The notes under the pieces are model-generated. The model made no database searches, was not told the DNA's origin, and saw nothing but the letters and a program-made list of their open reading frames with translations. A DNA stretch of 64,000 bases from Egicoccus halophilus (GTDB taxonomy: Bacteria; Actinomycetota; Nitriliruptoria; Nitriliruptorales; Nitriliruptoraceae): positions 2,412,001 through 2,476,000 of the forward strand of contig NZ_CP036250.1 of NCBI RefSeq assembly GCF_004300825.1, in the 5' to 3' direction. Positions 43,986 through 53,882 of this stretch are shown piece after piece; positions within the stretch are counted from its first letter, which is position 1, and every line of letters begins with the position of its first letter. The position numbers and the translations under genes are program-made.

Positions 43986-46307
43986 TCACCGGTTGCTGGT
44001 CTGCGGGATCACCCGGTAGGCGTCGTAGACACCGTCGACCCGGCGCACGCTGCGCAGGGCGTACTCGAGATGCGTCGGGTCGCCGAGCTCGAAGGAGAAG
44101 CGCAGCACGGCGACGCGGTCCTTGCGGGTGGCGACCTGCGCCGAGGTGATGTTGATGTGCAGGTCACCGAGCACCGCGGTGATGTCACGCAGCAGGTGCT
44201 TGCGGTCGAGTGCCTCGATCTGCACCGACACGAGGAAGTTGGCCGTGACCTCGCCCGACCAGTCGACCGGCACGAACCGCTCCGGCTCGTTCTCGAGGTC
44301 CCCGACGTTGGAACAGTCGGCACGGTGCACCGACACGCCCCGGCCGCGCGTGACGAAGCCGATGATCTCGTCACCCGGCACCGGCGTGCAACAACGGGCC
44401 AGCTTGACCAGCATGCCGCTGTCGCCCTCGACCTTGACGTCGTCCCCGCTCCCGCGTGAGAGCCGGATCGGGGACGCGCTGGGCGTGCGGGGCAGCTCCT
44501 CGGCCGGGTCCTGTTCGACCTCGGTCAGCTCGTTGAGGACCTGCTGAGCCACGGTGGCGGCGCTGATGTGGCTCTCGCCGACGGCGCGGAACAGCGCCTC
44601 GACGTTCTTGTACGACAGACCCCGGGCGACCTCGGTGAGGTCGCCGGCCGCCATCGCCCGGGCGTAGCTGATGCCCTTGCGGCGCAACGCGCGGGTGATC
44701 GCGTCGCGACCGCGGGTGATCGCGTCCTCGCGGCGTTCCCGGTTGAAGTAGGCCCGGATCTTCGACTGGGCGCGGGTGGAGGCGGCGACCTGCAACCAGT
44801 CGCGCGACGGGCCGGCGTCCTCGGCCTTGGAGGTCAGCACCTCGATGCTGTCACCGTTGACCAGCTGGTGGTCGAGCGGCACGAGCCGCCCGTTGACGCG
44901 GGCACCGATGCAGCGGTGCCCGACCTCGGTGTGCACGGCGTAGGCGAAGTCGATCGGCGTGGAGCCGGCCGGCAGGCCCATGACCTCACCCTTGGGGGTG
45001 AAGACGAACACCTCGTCCTGGTAGAGGTCGATCTTGAGCGACTCGAGGTAGTCGCCCGGCTCCTGCACCTCCTGCTGCCACTCGAGCAGCTGCTCGATCC
45101 AGGGCAGGTCACCGGCCTGGCCGGCCTCGCCGTCGTTGCCGCGGGCACCGTCCTTGTACTTCCAGTGGGCCGCGACGCCGAACTCCGCCGTCTCGTGCAT
45201 CGCACGGGTGCGGATCTGCACCTCGAGCGGGCGACCCTTCGGACCGATCACCGAGGTGTGCAACGACTGGTAGAGGTTGACCTTCGGCATCGCGATGTAG
45301 TCCTTGAAGCGTCCCGGGACGGGACGCCAGGCCGCATGCAGCTGGCCGAGGACGGCATAGCAGTCGCGCACCGACGAGACGATGACGCGGACCGCGACGA
45401 GGTCGTAGATCTCGTCGAACTCCTTGCCACGCAGCACCATCTTCTCGTAGATCGAGTAGTAGTGCTTCGGACGCCCGGTGACCTCGCCGCGCACCTTGAG
45501 CTCGCGCAGCTGGTCCCGGATGGCGGCCATCACCTCCTCGATGTAGGCCTCGCGTTCCGGGTTGCGGTCGTCCACCATCGCCACGATCTCGTCGTAGCGC
45601 TTGGGGTGCAGGGTCCGGAAGCCGAGGTCCTCGAGCCGCAGCTTGAAGTTCTGCATACCGAGGCGGTGCGCCAACGGCGCATAGATGTCGAGCGTCTCCT
45701 GCGCGATCCGCTTCTGCTTCTCGCGCGGCATGTGCCCGATGGTCTCCATGTTGTGGAGCCGGTCCGCGAGCTTGATGACGAGCACCCGGATGTCGCGGGC
45801 CATCGCCAGGATCATCTTGCGCAGCGTCTCGGCCTGTTGCTGCTGCTTGGACTCGACCTGCAGTCGGTCGAGCTTGGTGACCCCGTCGACGAGGTGGGCG
45901 ACCTCCTCGCCGAAGCCCTCGCGGATGTCCTCGAGGGTCGCCGGAGTGTCCTCGACGGTGTCGTGCAGCAGCGCGGCGGCCAGCGTCGGCGTACCCAGTC
46001 CGAGCGTCGCGAGCTCGGTGGCGACGGCGACCGGATGGGTGATGTAGGCCTCACCGGACTTGCGGCGCTGCCCCTCGTGCATCAGCTCCGCGAAGCGGTA
46101 GGCGCGGACCACCTCACGGACGTCGGCCCGGGTGGAGGCCCGGATGGCGGCAGCGAGCCCCTCGAGTTCGGGCGGGACCTGTTCGCGTCCGATCGGCAGG
46201 CGGGAGAACACGCCGAGCACGCCCGACGGGCGCGCCGGCCGAGGCACGGGACGCGTCTCACGTCCCTGCTCGATCCCGGTACCCGACTCCTGCGCCAGCT
46301 CGTCCAC
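43986..46307 (-). CDS. relA: Bifunctional (p)ppGpp synthetase/hydrolase
   Basis: 773-aa Rel/SpoT homologue. The HD hydrolase is intact (ALLHDTVEDTPATL, KLADRLHNMETIG). The synthetase domain carries GRFKDYIAMPKVNLYQSLH, the RxKD type found in bifunctional Rel enzymes, and IYDLVAVRVIV. TGS (VFVFTPKGEVMGLPAGSTPIDFAY), a zinc-finger-like region with RCCTPVPGDEIIGF, and a C-terminal ACT domain (DRKHLLRDITAVLGDLHINI) follow. GTG at 46307 chosen; TACAGT about 20 nt upstream could be its -10, giving a short leader. Upstream lies a tandem-repeat region and apt. Confidence 0.95.
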   Translation of the reverse strand: MDELAQESGTGIEQGRETRPVPRPARPSGVLGVFSRLPIGREQVPPELEGLAAAIRASTRADVREVVRAYRFAELMHEGQRRKSGEAYITHPVAVATELATLGLGTPTLAAALLHDTVEDTPATLEDIREGFGEEVAHLVDGVTKLDRLQVESKQQQQAETLRKMILAMARDIRVLVIKLADRLHNMETIGHMPREKQKRIAQETLDIYAPLAHRLGMQNFKLRLEDLGFRTLHPKRYDEIVAMVDDRNPEREAYIEEVMAAIRDQLRELKVRGEVTGRPKHYYSIYEKMVLRGKEFDEIYDLVAVRVIVSSVRDCYAVLGQLHAAWRPVPGRFKDYIAMPKVNLYQSLHTSVIGPKGRPLEVQIRTRAMHETAEFGVAAHWKYKDGARGNDGEAGQAGDLPWIEQLLEWQQEVQEPGDYLESLKIDLYQDEVFVFTPKGEVMGLPAGSTPIDFAYAVHTEVGHRCIGARVNGRLVPLDHQLVNGDSIEVLTSKAEDAGPSRDWLQVAASTRAQSKIRAYFNRERREDAITRGRDAITRALRRKGISYARAMAAGDLTEVARGLSYKNVEALFRAVGESHISAATVAQQVLNELTEVEQDPAEELPRTPSASPIRLSRGSGDDVKVEGDSGMLVKLARCCTPVPGDEIIGFVTRGRGVSVHRADCSNVGDLENEPERFVPVDWSGEVTANFLVSVQIEALDRKHLLRDITAVLGDLHINITSAQVATRKDRVAVLRFSFELGDPTHLEYALRSVRRVDGVYDAYRVIPQTSNR

Positions 46308-46371
46308 CTCTGCTCTCGCCGACGTCCACTGTACCCAGCACCGCCCGACCCCCCGTCCGCGCCCGTCGCCG

Positions 46372-46621
46372 GTGACCGGCCCCGCTCCCCGGTCGCTGAG
46401 GAACGGCGGCGACTCCCTCAGGCCGCGCCGACCCGGAGCTGCGCCGCCGCCGGTGACCGTTCGGCCCTCGACGCGTGACCGGCCCCGCTCCCCGGTCGCT
46501 GAGGAACCGGCGGCGACTCCCTCAGGCCGCGCGCCGACCCGGAGCTGCGCCGCCCGCCGGAGACCGTTCGGCCCTCGACGCGTGACCGGCCCCGCTCCCC
46601 GGTCGCTGAGGAACCGGCGGG
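46372..46621. repeat. Tandem repeat, about 105 bp unit, 2.4 copies
   Basis: Units begin GTGACCGGCCCCGCTCCCCG at 46372, 46475 and 46582 (periods 103 and 107 bp, the difference due to small indels such as GCGCGCC versus GCGCC). Inside each unit CTGAGG and CCTCAG arms form a dyad about 27 nt long. It fills the non-coding space between the apt stop and the relA start (46308-46629). Frame is not preserved between units, so it is not coding. Confidence 0.85.
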
Positions 46622-46629
46622 AAGAGAGA

Positions 46630-47160
46630 TCAGTACGTGAGCAGGGACACGTGATCGTGCGTGAGCCGCTTCGCACCCTCGAGGAAGCCGAGCTCGATCA
46701 GGAACCCGAGTCCGACGACCTGACCACCGAGCTGTTCGACGAGGCCGACGGTGGCCGCGGCCGTCCCGCCGGTGGCGAGCACGTCGTCGACGATGAGCAC
46801 CCGCTCCCCCGGCGCGATCGCGTCGCGGTGCAGTTCGAGCGTCTCGTGGCCGTACTCGAGCTCGTAGGTGACCGACACCGTCTCGCCCGGGAGCTTGCCG
46901 GTCTTGCGGGCCGGGACGAACCCGGCACCGAAGTGGTAGGCGACCGGGGCGGCCAGGATGAACCCGCGGGCCTCGATGCCCACGACCTTGTCGACCGTGC
47001 CGCGCCCGAAGCGGGTGACCAGCCAGTCGACGGCGGTCGAGAAGCTGACGTGGTCGCCCAGCAGCGGTGTCACGTCCTTGAAGACCACGCCCGGCTTGGG
47101 GTAGTCGGGGACGTCACGGACCTTGTCGGCGAGCACGGCCGGGTCGAGTTGGATCTCCAC
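46630..47160 (-). CDS. apt: Adenine phosphoribosyltransferase
   Basis: Salvages adenine with PRPP to AMP; 176 aa. [15 protein letters not shown] at the start, [15 protein letters not shown] in the middle and the PRPP loop [17 protein letters not shown] near residues 120-136. GTG start at 47160. Beside relA, the usual actinobacterial neighbour pair. Confidence 0.95.
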   Translation of the reverse strand: MEIQLDPAVLADKVRDVPDYPKPGVVFKDVTPLLGDHVSFSTAVDWLVTRFGRGTVDKVVGIEARGFILAAPVAYHFGAGFVPARKTGKLPGETVSVTYELEYGHETLELHRDAIAPGERVLIVDDVLATGGTAAATVGLVEQLGGQVVGLGFLIELGFLEGAKRLTHDHVSLLTY

Positions 47161-47264
47161 TGCACTGCTCCTGTCGGGCGCCGGACCACGCCGTCGAACG
47201 TTCGGCCGGTTGCCGCCGGTGCGGGGTGTCGCGTGACGCGCGACGCGTCGCCGGGCCGCGAAGG

Positions 47265-48320
47265 TCAGCGGCGTCGCTTCCTGCGCTTGCCCTCGCCACG
47301 CACGTAGTCGGTCGTGATCGGCGCGCGGCGTTCGGTGCTGGCCGTCACGGACGGCACGTCCTCGTCGGGGTCCTCACCGCGCTCGAGCCGTTCGGCCTCG
47401 CGCTCGGCGGCCCGGACCTGCTCGGGCTCACGCATCTTCCACCACGACAGGAACGGCGCGGCGACGAACAGCGACGAGTACACGCCGACGAGCATGCCGA
47501 CGAACAGCGCGAGCGCGAGGTCCTGCAGCGTCGTCGCGCCCAGCAGCTGCGAGCCGATGAGCAGCAGCGCGCCGACCGGCAGCACCGAGGTGATCGAGGT
47601 GTTCAACGAGCGGTACAGCACCTCGTTCATCGAGGCGTTGACCAGCTGCGCATAGGTCCGCCGCCCGGGCTCCCCGAGCTGGACCGCGTTCTCCTTGACC
47701 CGGTCGAACACGACCACGGTGTCGTAGAGCGAGTACCCGAGGATGGTCAGCAGGGCGATCACCGTCGCCGGCGAGACGTTGAACCCGACCAGCGAGTACA
47801 ACCCGATGGTGATCAGCAGGTCGTGGACCAGCGCGACGACGGCGGCGACCGCCATCTTGAACTCGAGCCGGAACGAGATGTAGATCACGACCACGACCAT
47901 GAACACCAGCAGGGCCTCGAGGGCCTGCTGGGTGATCCGCTGGCCCCAGGTCGGGCCGACGAAGCTGATCGTGGAGTTCTCCGCCCCCGAGGCCTCGACC
48001 AGCGCCTGCTCGACGGCCAGGGCCTGTTCGCTGCCCGGTTCCATCGCGTCGGTGCGCACCAGTGCGCCCCGGTCGTCGCCCGCTCCCTGGAGTTGCGGGA
48101 TGACGTCGACCGCGCCGGCGTCCTCGGCGGCGTCGCGCAGGTCGCCCGAGGTGGTGCCGGGGTCGATGCCCTCGAGGCGGTAGGCGGTCCCGCCGACGAA
48201 GTCGATCGACAGGTCGAGACCGCCGATCCCGAGCGAGCCGAGGCTGATCAGGATCAGGGTGCCGGAGATCATCGCCCACAGGCGGCTGCGTCCGACGAAG
48301 TCGAAGGTCGGCGTCCTCAT
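47265..48320 (-). CDS. secF: Protein translocase subunit SecF
   Basis: 351-aa proton-motive-force-driven helper of SecYEG. Six predicted transmembrane helices. Motifs [10 protein letters not shown] in the first periplasmic loop and the C-terminal RND part with [17 protein letters not shown], plus [16 protein letters not shown]. The C-terminal 60 residues are a basic, charged cytoplasmic tail ending KRRKRRR. Overlaps secD (ATGA). Confidence 0.95.
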   Translation of the reverse strand: MRTPTFDFVGRSRLWAMISGTLILISLGSLGIGGLDLSIDFVGGTAYRLEGIDPGTTSGDLRDAAEDAGAVDVIPQLQGAGDDRGALVRTDAMEPGSEQALAVEQALVEASGAENSTISFVGPTWGQRITQQALEALLVFMVVVVIYISFRLEFKMAVAAVVALVHDLLITIGLYSLVGFNVSPATVIALLTILGYSLYDTVVVFDRVKENAVQLGEPGRRTYAQLVNASMNEVLYRSLNTSITSVLPVGALLLIGSQLLGATTLQDLALALFVGMLVGVYSSLFVAAPFLSWWKMREPEQVRAAEREAERLERGEDPDEDVPSVTASTERRAPITTDYVRGEGKRRKRRR

Positions 48321-49798
48321 CGGCGCACCCCCGCGGTCGCGACGGCCGGTTCGGCGGCGCGCACCGTCCGACGATTCATCAGCTTGGTTCCCGCGAGCAG
48401 GAACACCAGCGGGCGGGTGAAGGCGACCATGATGAGGATGTCCAGGACGCTGGCGATGCCGAGCATGAGGGCGAAGCCGCGGACCGGGCCGACGGCGAGG
48501 AAGTACAGGATGACCGCGGCCGCCAGCGTGACGGTGTTGCCGGCCAGGTTCGTGCGGAACGCCGAGGCGAAGGCGGTCTTGACGCTGGTGCGCACCGTCT
48601 TGCCCAGGTTGGCCTCGTCACGGATGCGTTCGAAGAAGATGATCGAGGAGTCGGCGGTGATGCCGATCGCCACGATCAGACCGGCGATCCCCGCCAGGGT
48701 GAGCGCGAAACCGACCGTGCCCAGCGCCGTCACCAGCGACAGGGTCACGACGCCGAAGATCGCCAGGGCCGACAGCGCGACGACGCCGAGGACCCGGTAG
48801 AAGAACAGCAGCCAGACGCCGACCAGCGCGAGCCCGATCGCGCCGGCGAGCAGGCCGGAGCGCAGCGACTCGGTACCGAGCGTCGGCGAGACGACGTCGA
48901 AGGTGGCCGCCTCGAGGCTGATCGGCAGCGCGCCGGTGCGCAGGATCAGCGCGAGGTCGACGGCGTCGGCCTCCTGCTCCTCCTGGGTGGCGCCGCCGGT
49001 CGTGATCGAGGCGGTGCCGCCGGTGATGCCGACCCCGCAGGCGACCCCGGGGTTCATGCCGGGAGCGGACTCGACGACGTCGTCGAGCACGATGGCGAGC
49101 ATGCCGGGCTGTCCCTGGTCACGTTCGCAGGCGAGCTCGCCGGTGATCTCGGCCCACTGTTGCGCACCCTGGTTGTCGAGTTCGAGGGTGACCTCGAAGC
49201 CACCCTGCCCGAGCGTCGGGAAGGCGTTCTCGATGCGCTCACCGGTCAACGCCACGGGGCCGACCCGGTACTTGTCGACCGGGGTGGTCGCCGCCGTCTC
49301 GGCCGGGTCACCCGGCGTGGCGCCGTCGAACGGGGAACCGCACAGGATCCCGGACTCGTCCGACGCGAGCTGCTCGCGCTCGTCGATCGGTGCGGAGCAG
49401 TCCGGACCCTCGTCGTGGGCCGGGGCTCCGGGCGGGATGACCTCCTCGACCGGGCGGAAGGCGAGCTGGGCCGTGGTGCCGATGATCTCCTGCACGCGTT
49501 CGGCGTCGGAGATGCCCGGCAGCTGGACGATGATGTCCGTGCCGGCCCGCGAGATGTCGGGTTCGGCGACCCCGAGACTGTCGACCCGTGCGCGGATCAC
49601 CTCGACGGTCTGGTCGAGGATCTCGTCGAGCCCTTCCTCGGGTTCCTCGCCCTCGATCTCCGCGGTGTAGATGGCGCTGATGCCGCCCTGCAGGTCGAGC
49701 CCGAGGTTGGGACGGTTGCCCAGCCCGAGGTAGGTGCCGGCGAGCAGCACCACGAGGAGAGTCACCGTCAACGTGGCGACCAGGCTCCGCTTGTTCAC
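48317..49798 (-). CDS. secD: Protein translocase subunit SecD
   Basis: 493 aa. N-terminal helix, GLDLQGGISAIY, periplasmic P1 region (RARVDSLGVAEPDISRAGTDIIVQLPGI) and a C-terminal five-helix RND part with GIAGLIVAIGITADSSIIFFERIRDE. A loop of about 80 residues in the periplasmic part is rich in Pro, Asp and Cys. GTG at 49798 with AGGA upstream. Works with secF and yajC in this cluster. Confidence 0.95.
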   Translation of the reverse strand: MNKRSLVATLTVTLLVVLLAGTYLGLGNRPNLGLDLQGGISAIYTAEIEGEEPEEGLDEILDQTVEVIRARVDSLGVAEPDISRAGTDIIVQLPGISDAERVQEIIGTTAQLAFRPVEEVIPPGAPAHDEGPDCSAPIDEREQLASDESGILCGSPFDGATPGDPAETAATTPVDKYRVGPVALTGERIENAFPTLGQGGFEVTLELDNQGAQQWAEITGELACERDQGQPGMLAIVLDDVVESAPGMNPGVACGVGITGGTASITTGGATQEEQEADAVDLALILRTGALPISLEAATFDVVSPTLGTESLRSGLLAGAIGLALVGVWLLFFYRVLGVVALSALAIFGVVTLSLVTALGTVGFALTLAGIAGLIVAIGITADSSIIFFERIRDEANLGKTVRTSVKTAFASAFRTNLAGNTVTLAAAVILYFLAVGPVRGFALMLGIASVLDILIMVAFTRPLVFLLAGTKLMNRRTVRAAEPAVATAGVRR

Positions 49799-49830
49799 GT
49801 CGGTTCCTACGAGTGTCGGACCGGCGGCGC

Positions 49831-50715
49831 TCAGCCGAGCGGCACGCCGTTGGCGGTGATGCGGAACTCGCACCCGAGCGTGCGCGCGGCGCGGCGACAC
49901 ATCACCATGCGTTCCAGGAAGATCTCGAAGTACTCGATGACCGTCGAACGGTCCGTGTCGAGCTCCAGTTCCAGCGTGATGGTCGCACGCTCCGCGTCCA
50001 CGCGCAGGAACGAGTGCGTGACCGCGTCGTTGACGCGGTCGTGGATGTCGGTGGCCGTGTCGGCGCCCTTGCGCACCCGGCTGCGGTGCACGTCGGCCTT
50101 GTCGGCCAGGATGACCGCGGCCCCGACCGGACCGATCGAGGACCCGTACTGCTCCTCGTGGTTGCCGATGGCGGAGAGGACCAGGCCGATCCGGTAGGGG
50201 TCGACCTCGAGCCGCCGCAGCGCGTCGTAGGCGATCCACGCCCCCGACAGCCCGTGGTTCATGCGGCTGACCACGTTGCCGACGTCGTGCAGGTAGCCAC
50301 CGACGGCGGCCAGGTCGCACAGCTCCCGGTCGGCGCCGAGATGCAGCAGCACGTTGTGCGCGATCCGGCCGACCAGGTTGGCGTGGCGGAAGCCGTGCTC
50401 GGTGAAGCCCTGCGCGTCGAGGAACTGGTCCGAGAGCTTGATGAAGGCGCTGACGACCTCGTCGGACTGCAGGCGCGTGAGGATGTCGACCGGTCCCCCG
50501 GTGCGGCGCTCGGCGTCGAGCGCGACCTCCGCTGCCTCCGCCACCGCGTCGGTCGCGTCCATGCCGCGCACCAGGGCCGCCTCGGCGGACTCGGCGATGA
50601 AGCTGGCCGGATCCGTGAGCTGCTCGGGACGCTCGACCTCGGCCGCGTCGGGCGGGGCCGGTGCGGCCTCGCGCTCGGCGGCGGCCGGGTCCAGCGACTG
50701 CTGCTCGTCGCTCAC
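49831..50715 (-). CDS. HD-domain phosphohydrolase-like protein
   Basis: 294 aa. An acidic N-terminal 50 residues precede an HD fold: GFRHANLVGRIAHNVL, YLHDVGNVVSRMNHG (HD pair), and AIGNHEEQYG, consistent with a metal-dependent phosphohydrolase. C-terminal beta strands (ATITLELELDTD) end the protein. GTG start overlaps the yajC stop (GTGA). Between yajC and secD, so it is probably co-expressed with the translocase. Substrate unknown; a nucleotide or second-messenger phosphodiesterase are possibilities only. Confidence 0.75.
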   Translation of the reverse strand: MSDEQQSLDPAAAEREAAPAPPDAAEVERPEQLTDPASFIAESAEAALVRGMDATDAVAEAAEVALDAERRTGGPVDILTRLQSDEVVSAFIKLSDQFLDAQGFTEHGFRHANLVGRIAHNVLLHLGADRELCDLAAVGGYLHDVGNVVSRMNHGLSGAWIAYDALRRLEVDPYRIGLVLSAIGNHEEQYGSSIGPVGAAVILADKADVHRSRVRKGADTATDIHDRVNDAVTHSFLRVDAERATITLELELDTDRSTVIEYFEIFLERMVMCRRAARTLGCEFRITANGVPLG

Positions 50716-50999
50716 GCCGTCTCCGGCTCGTCGCGCACGACGCGCGCGAGCGCGCTGCGCTGGAAGCGGAGGACCACGTCGTCGGTCACCAGCAGATCCA
50801 TCGCGTCGTCGCTGAGCGCCGTGATACGGCCGTGCAGACCACCGATGGTGACGACGTCGTCACCGACCTGGAGGTCGGCCACCTGTCGCTGGTGGGCCTT
50901 CTGCCGCTTCTGCTGCGGGCGGATCAGCAGCAGGTAGAGCACGACGAGGAACAACAGGGGCAACAGCAGGCCGCCGAGGCCACCACCATCCACGGGCAC
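50712..50999 (-). CDS. yajC: Preprotein translocase subunit YajC
   Basis: 95 aa. One N-terminal helix (about residues 8-25, LGGLLLPLLFLVVLYLLL), the RPQQKRQK signature and the small cytoplasmic domain VGDDVVTIGGLHGRITALSDD. GTG start at 50999. First gene of the yajC-HD-secD-secF group. The 122 bp upstream (51000-51121) hold no gene that I can support. Confidence 0.95.
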   Translation of the reverse strand: MPVDGGGLGGLLLPLLFLVVLYLLLIRPQQKRQKAHQRQVADLQVGDDVVTIGGLHGRITALSDDAMDLLVTDDVVLRFQRSALARVVRDEPETA

Positions 51000-51121
51000 G
51001 TCCTTGGTCGCAGGTCTTGATCACCAGATGTCGAGAGGGCGTCGCGCGGGACGCCGGATCGGCGTGTCGCTGCGCGACGAGAGCCGCCCGCGATCGAACG
51101 GCGGGCGTACGGACGGCCAGC

Positions 51122-52726
51122 CTATCGCTCGTCGTCGTCGGTGCCAGGATGCGCCGTCGCGGGGCCGGCAGCCCCGGGCGCTGCGGGGTCGTCGTCGGCC
51201 GTGACGGGGTCCCCGGTGTGCCCCAGGGCGGTGGACCCGCCCGTGGTCGGAACCTCACCGCGCGCCCAGGCGGTCATCCGCGTCAGCACGTCCCCCTGGC
51301 GGTGGGTGGTGAGCAGCAGCACGTCCCCCGTGGCCAGGCGGGTGTCCCCGCGCGGGATGAGCACCCGGTGCCCGCGCACGATGGCCGCGACCAGCGCGCG
51401 GTCGGGCGGCGGGACCTCGTGCAGGCGACGGCCGTGCAGGGCGAGGTCCTCGGTCACGAAGACCTCGACGAGGTCGACGTCGAGCCCCTCGATGGGCAGC
51501 GCCTCGGCGACGGGCGCCCACGCGGGACGGTCGACCTGCAGGCGCAACCCGCGCACCAGCGGCCGCAGCGTGGTCCCCTGCACCAGCACGGAGACGAGCA
51601 CGACGAAGAACACCACGTTGAAGATCGCGCCGGCATCGTCGGCCGCGGCGGTCGCCGGGAACGTGGCGAGCACGATCGGGACCGCGCCGCGCAGCCCGCC
51701 CCACGACACCAGGGCCCGCTCCCGCCACGAGAAGCGTTGCCCGAGCGTGCACAGCCACACCGCCACCGGGCGGGCGACCACCGCGAGGAGCAGGGCGACC
51801 AGCAACCCCGGCAGCGCGACCGGTGGCAACTCGGAGGGGGTCACCAGCAGGCCGAGCAGCAGGAACAGCCCGATCTCGGCGGCGTTGGCCAACGCCTCGT
51901 GCACCCCGCGGATCGAGCGTCGATGGCGTGGGACCAGGGCGCCGACCAGCAGGCCGGCGAAGTACACCGCCACGAACCCGGAGGCACCCGCCCACGCCGC
52001 CGAACTGTACGCGAGCGCCCCCAACGCCCCGGCAACGACGGGGTACATGCCCTCGACGCCGAGGTCCAGGCGCCGCAGCGTCGCGACCCCGATCCCGCCG
52101 ACGGCCAGCCCGACCAGCGCGCCGCCCAGCAACTGCACGAGGGCGAACACGGCCCAGTCCCCTGCCGTGACCTCGTCGCCCGCGAGGGTCGCGAGCAGGC
52201 CGACCGTGAGCATGACCGCGATGGGGTCGTTGGCGCCCGACTCGATGCGCAGCAACGCCGAGATGCGCCGCGGCAGCGGTGTGGTGCGCATCATCGAGAA
52301 CACGGCGGCGGCGTCGGTCGAGGCGACCACGGCCCCGAGCAGCAGCGAGGTCACGGGATCGAGGTCGAGCACCAGCCAGATGCCGAGTCCGGTGATGCCG
52401 GCCGTGACCGCCACGCCGATGGTCGCGAGCAACGCGCCGGGCAGGGCGGCGAGCCGCAGGTCGGTCGGCTTGGTGGTGAGCCCACCCTCGAACAGGATGA
52501 ACAGCAGTGCCACCGTGCCGACGTTCTGCACCAGCTGCGGATCGTCGAGCAGGACCAGGCCGAGCCCGTCGTTGCCGGCCAGCATCCCGAGGCCCAGGAA
52601 CAGCAGTGCACCGGGGACACGGAACCGCGCGCCGGCCTTGTCGAGCACGGCCGAGGCCAGGCCGGCGAGCAGCAGCAGCCCGGAGCCGACCAGCAGCAGC
52701 GCGTCGACACCGATCTCGAGCTGCAC
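51122..52726 (-). CDS. CPA1-family monovalent cation/H+ antiporter with TrkA-C domain
   Basis: 534 aa. About 12 hydrophobic helices with CPA1 landmarks: ALLFILFEGGLTTK, GAVVASTDAAAVFSMM, RIESGANDPIAVML and WGGLRGAVPIVLATFP. The C-terminal RCK_C (TrkA-C) regulatory domain spans about residues 400-480 (VFVTEDLALHGRRLHEVPPP...GDVLLLTTHRQ), the architecture of NhaP2 K+/H+ antiporters. An acidic tail ends the protein. GTG at 52726 with GAGGAG 5 nt upstream. Ion specificity is inferred. Confidence 0.88.
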   Translation of the reverse strand: MQLEIGVDALLLVGSGLLLLAGLASAVLDKAGARFRVPGALLFLGLGMLAGNDGLGLVLLDDPQLVQNVGTVALLFILFEGGLTTKPTDLRLAALPGALLATIGVAVTAGITGLGIWLVLDLDPVTSLLLGAVVASTDAAAVFSMMRTTPLPRRISALLRIESGANDPIAVMLTVGLLATLAGDEVTAGDWAVFALVQLLGGALVGLAVGGIGVATLRRLDLGVEGMYPVVAGALGALAYSSAAWAGASGFVAVYFAGLLVGALVPRHRRSIRGVHEALANAAEIGLFLLLGLLVTPSELPPVALPGLLVALLLAVVARPVAVWLCTLGQRFSWRERALVSWGGLRGAVPIVLATFPATAAADDAGAIFNVVFFVVLVSVLVQGTTLRPLVRGLRLQVDRPAWAPVAEALPIEGLDVDLVEVFVTEDLALHGRRLHEVPPPDRALVAAIVRGHRVLIPRGDTRLATGDVLLLTTHRQGDVLTRMTAWARGEVPTTGGSTALGHTGDPVTADDDPAAPGAAGPATAHPGTDDDER

Positions 52727-52787
52727 GTCGCTCCTCGCGGTCGTCGGGGCACCTCGACGCGGCCGTGCCGCCCGAGGCGCGGGCACG

Positions 52788-53882
52788 CTACCCGGCGTCG
52801 GGAGCGTCACCCTCGGTGTCGTCGAACAACGGCACGGCACCCGGCGTAAGGTGAGGCAGGGCGCGGCCCGGCGGCGGCAGCGGACGTCCCAGGTGCGCGT
52901 AGGCGCCGGCGGTCGCCACCCGTCCCCTCGGCGTGCGTTGGAGCAGGCCGCAGCGCAGCAGGAACGGCTCGACGGCGTCCTCGAGCGTGTCGGACTCCTC
53001 GGCCACGGACGTGGCGAGGGTGTTGAGGCCGACCGGCCCCCCACCGAAGGCGTCGACGACGGCCTCGAGGACCCGGCGGTCGAGCCGGTCGAGCCCCAGT
53101 TCGTCGACGTCGAAGACCTCGAGGGCGGCGCGGGCGACGTCGAGGTCGATGCGGCCGGAGGCCTCCACCTCGGCGTAGTCCCGCACGCGCCGTAGCAGGC
53201 GGTTGGCGATGCGGGGCGTGCCCCGCGATCGGCTGGCGATCTCCGCCGCACCCTCGTCGTCGACGTCGACGGTGAGCAGACCCGCCGAGCGGCGGACGAT
53301 GGCGAGCAGCTCCTCGGTCTCGTAGTGCTCGAGGTGCGCCGCGAAGCCGAACCGGTCCCGCAGTGGCGACGAGATCAGCCCTGTGCGGGTGGTGGCCCCC
53401 ACCAGGGTGAAGCGCGGCAGGTCCAGACGGATCGATCGTGCCCCGGGTCCCTTGCCCACCACGATGTCGAGCTGGAAGTCCTCCATCGCGGAGTACAGGA
53501 CCTCCTCCACGGTCCGCGGCAGCCGGTGGATCTCGTCGACGAACAGCACGTCGCCGCCCTCGAGCCCGGTCAGGATCGCCGCGAGGTCACCGGGCCGTTC
53601 GATGGCCGGCCCCGACGTGGCGCGGAAGTGCGCCCCGACCTCGGCCGCGACGATCGCCGCCAGCGTGGTCTTGCCCAGGCCGGGTGCGCCGGAGAGCAGC
53701 ACGTGGTCCGCCGGCTGGCCGCGACGCCGGGCACCGGTCAGCACCAGCTGCAACTGGCGTCGGACGCGGTCCTGCCCGATGAAGTCGTCGAGCCGCGTCG
53801 GTCGCAGACTGGCCTCAAGCCCTTCCTCGTCGACGTGCGCCCCACCGTCGAGCAGCGGGTTGCCCGGTTCCCCGGCGCTCAC
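52788..53882 (-). CDS. ruvB: Holliday junction branch migration helicase RuvB
   Basis: 364-aa AAA+ motor. [11 protein letters not shown] near residue 27, Walker [10 protein letters not shown], Walker [18 protein letters not shown], sensor 1 [18 protein letters not shown] and the winged-helix C-domain ([22 protein letters not shown]). GTG start overlaps the ruvA stop (GTGA). Confidence 0.97.
   Translation of the reverse strand: MSAGEPGNPLLDGGAHVDEEGLEASLRPTRLDDFIGQDRVRRQLQLVLTGARRRGQPADHVLLSGAPGLGKTTLAAIVAAEVGAHFRATSGPAIERPGDLAAILTGLEGGDVLFVDEIHRLPRTVEEVLYSAMEDFQLDIVVGKGPGARSIRLDLPRFTLVGATTRTGLISSPLRDRFGFAAHLEHYETEELLAIVRRSAGLLTVDVDDEGAAEIASRSRGTPRIANRLLRRVRDYAEVEASGRIDLDVARAALEVFDVDELGLDRLDRRVLEAVVDAFGGGPVGLNTLATSVAEESDTLEDAVEPFLLRCGLLQRTPRGRVATAGAYAHLGRPLPPPGRALPHLTPGAVPLFDDTEGDAPDAG

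Noticed and set aside
46372-46621. Extended N-terminus of RelA through the tandem repeat
   Set aside because: The frame stays open upstream, but repeat units differ by lengths that shift the frame, and the translated text is low-complexity; the GTG at 46307 gives a normal Rel length.
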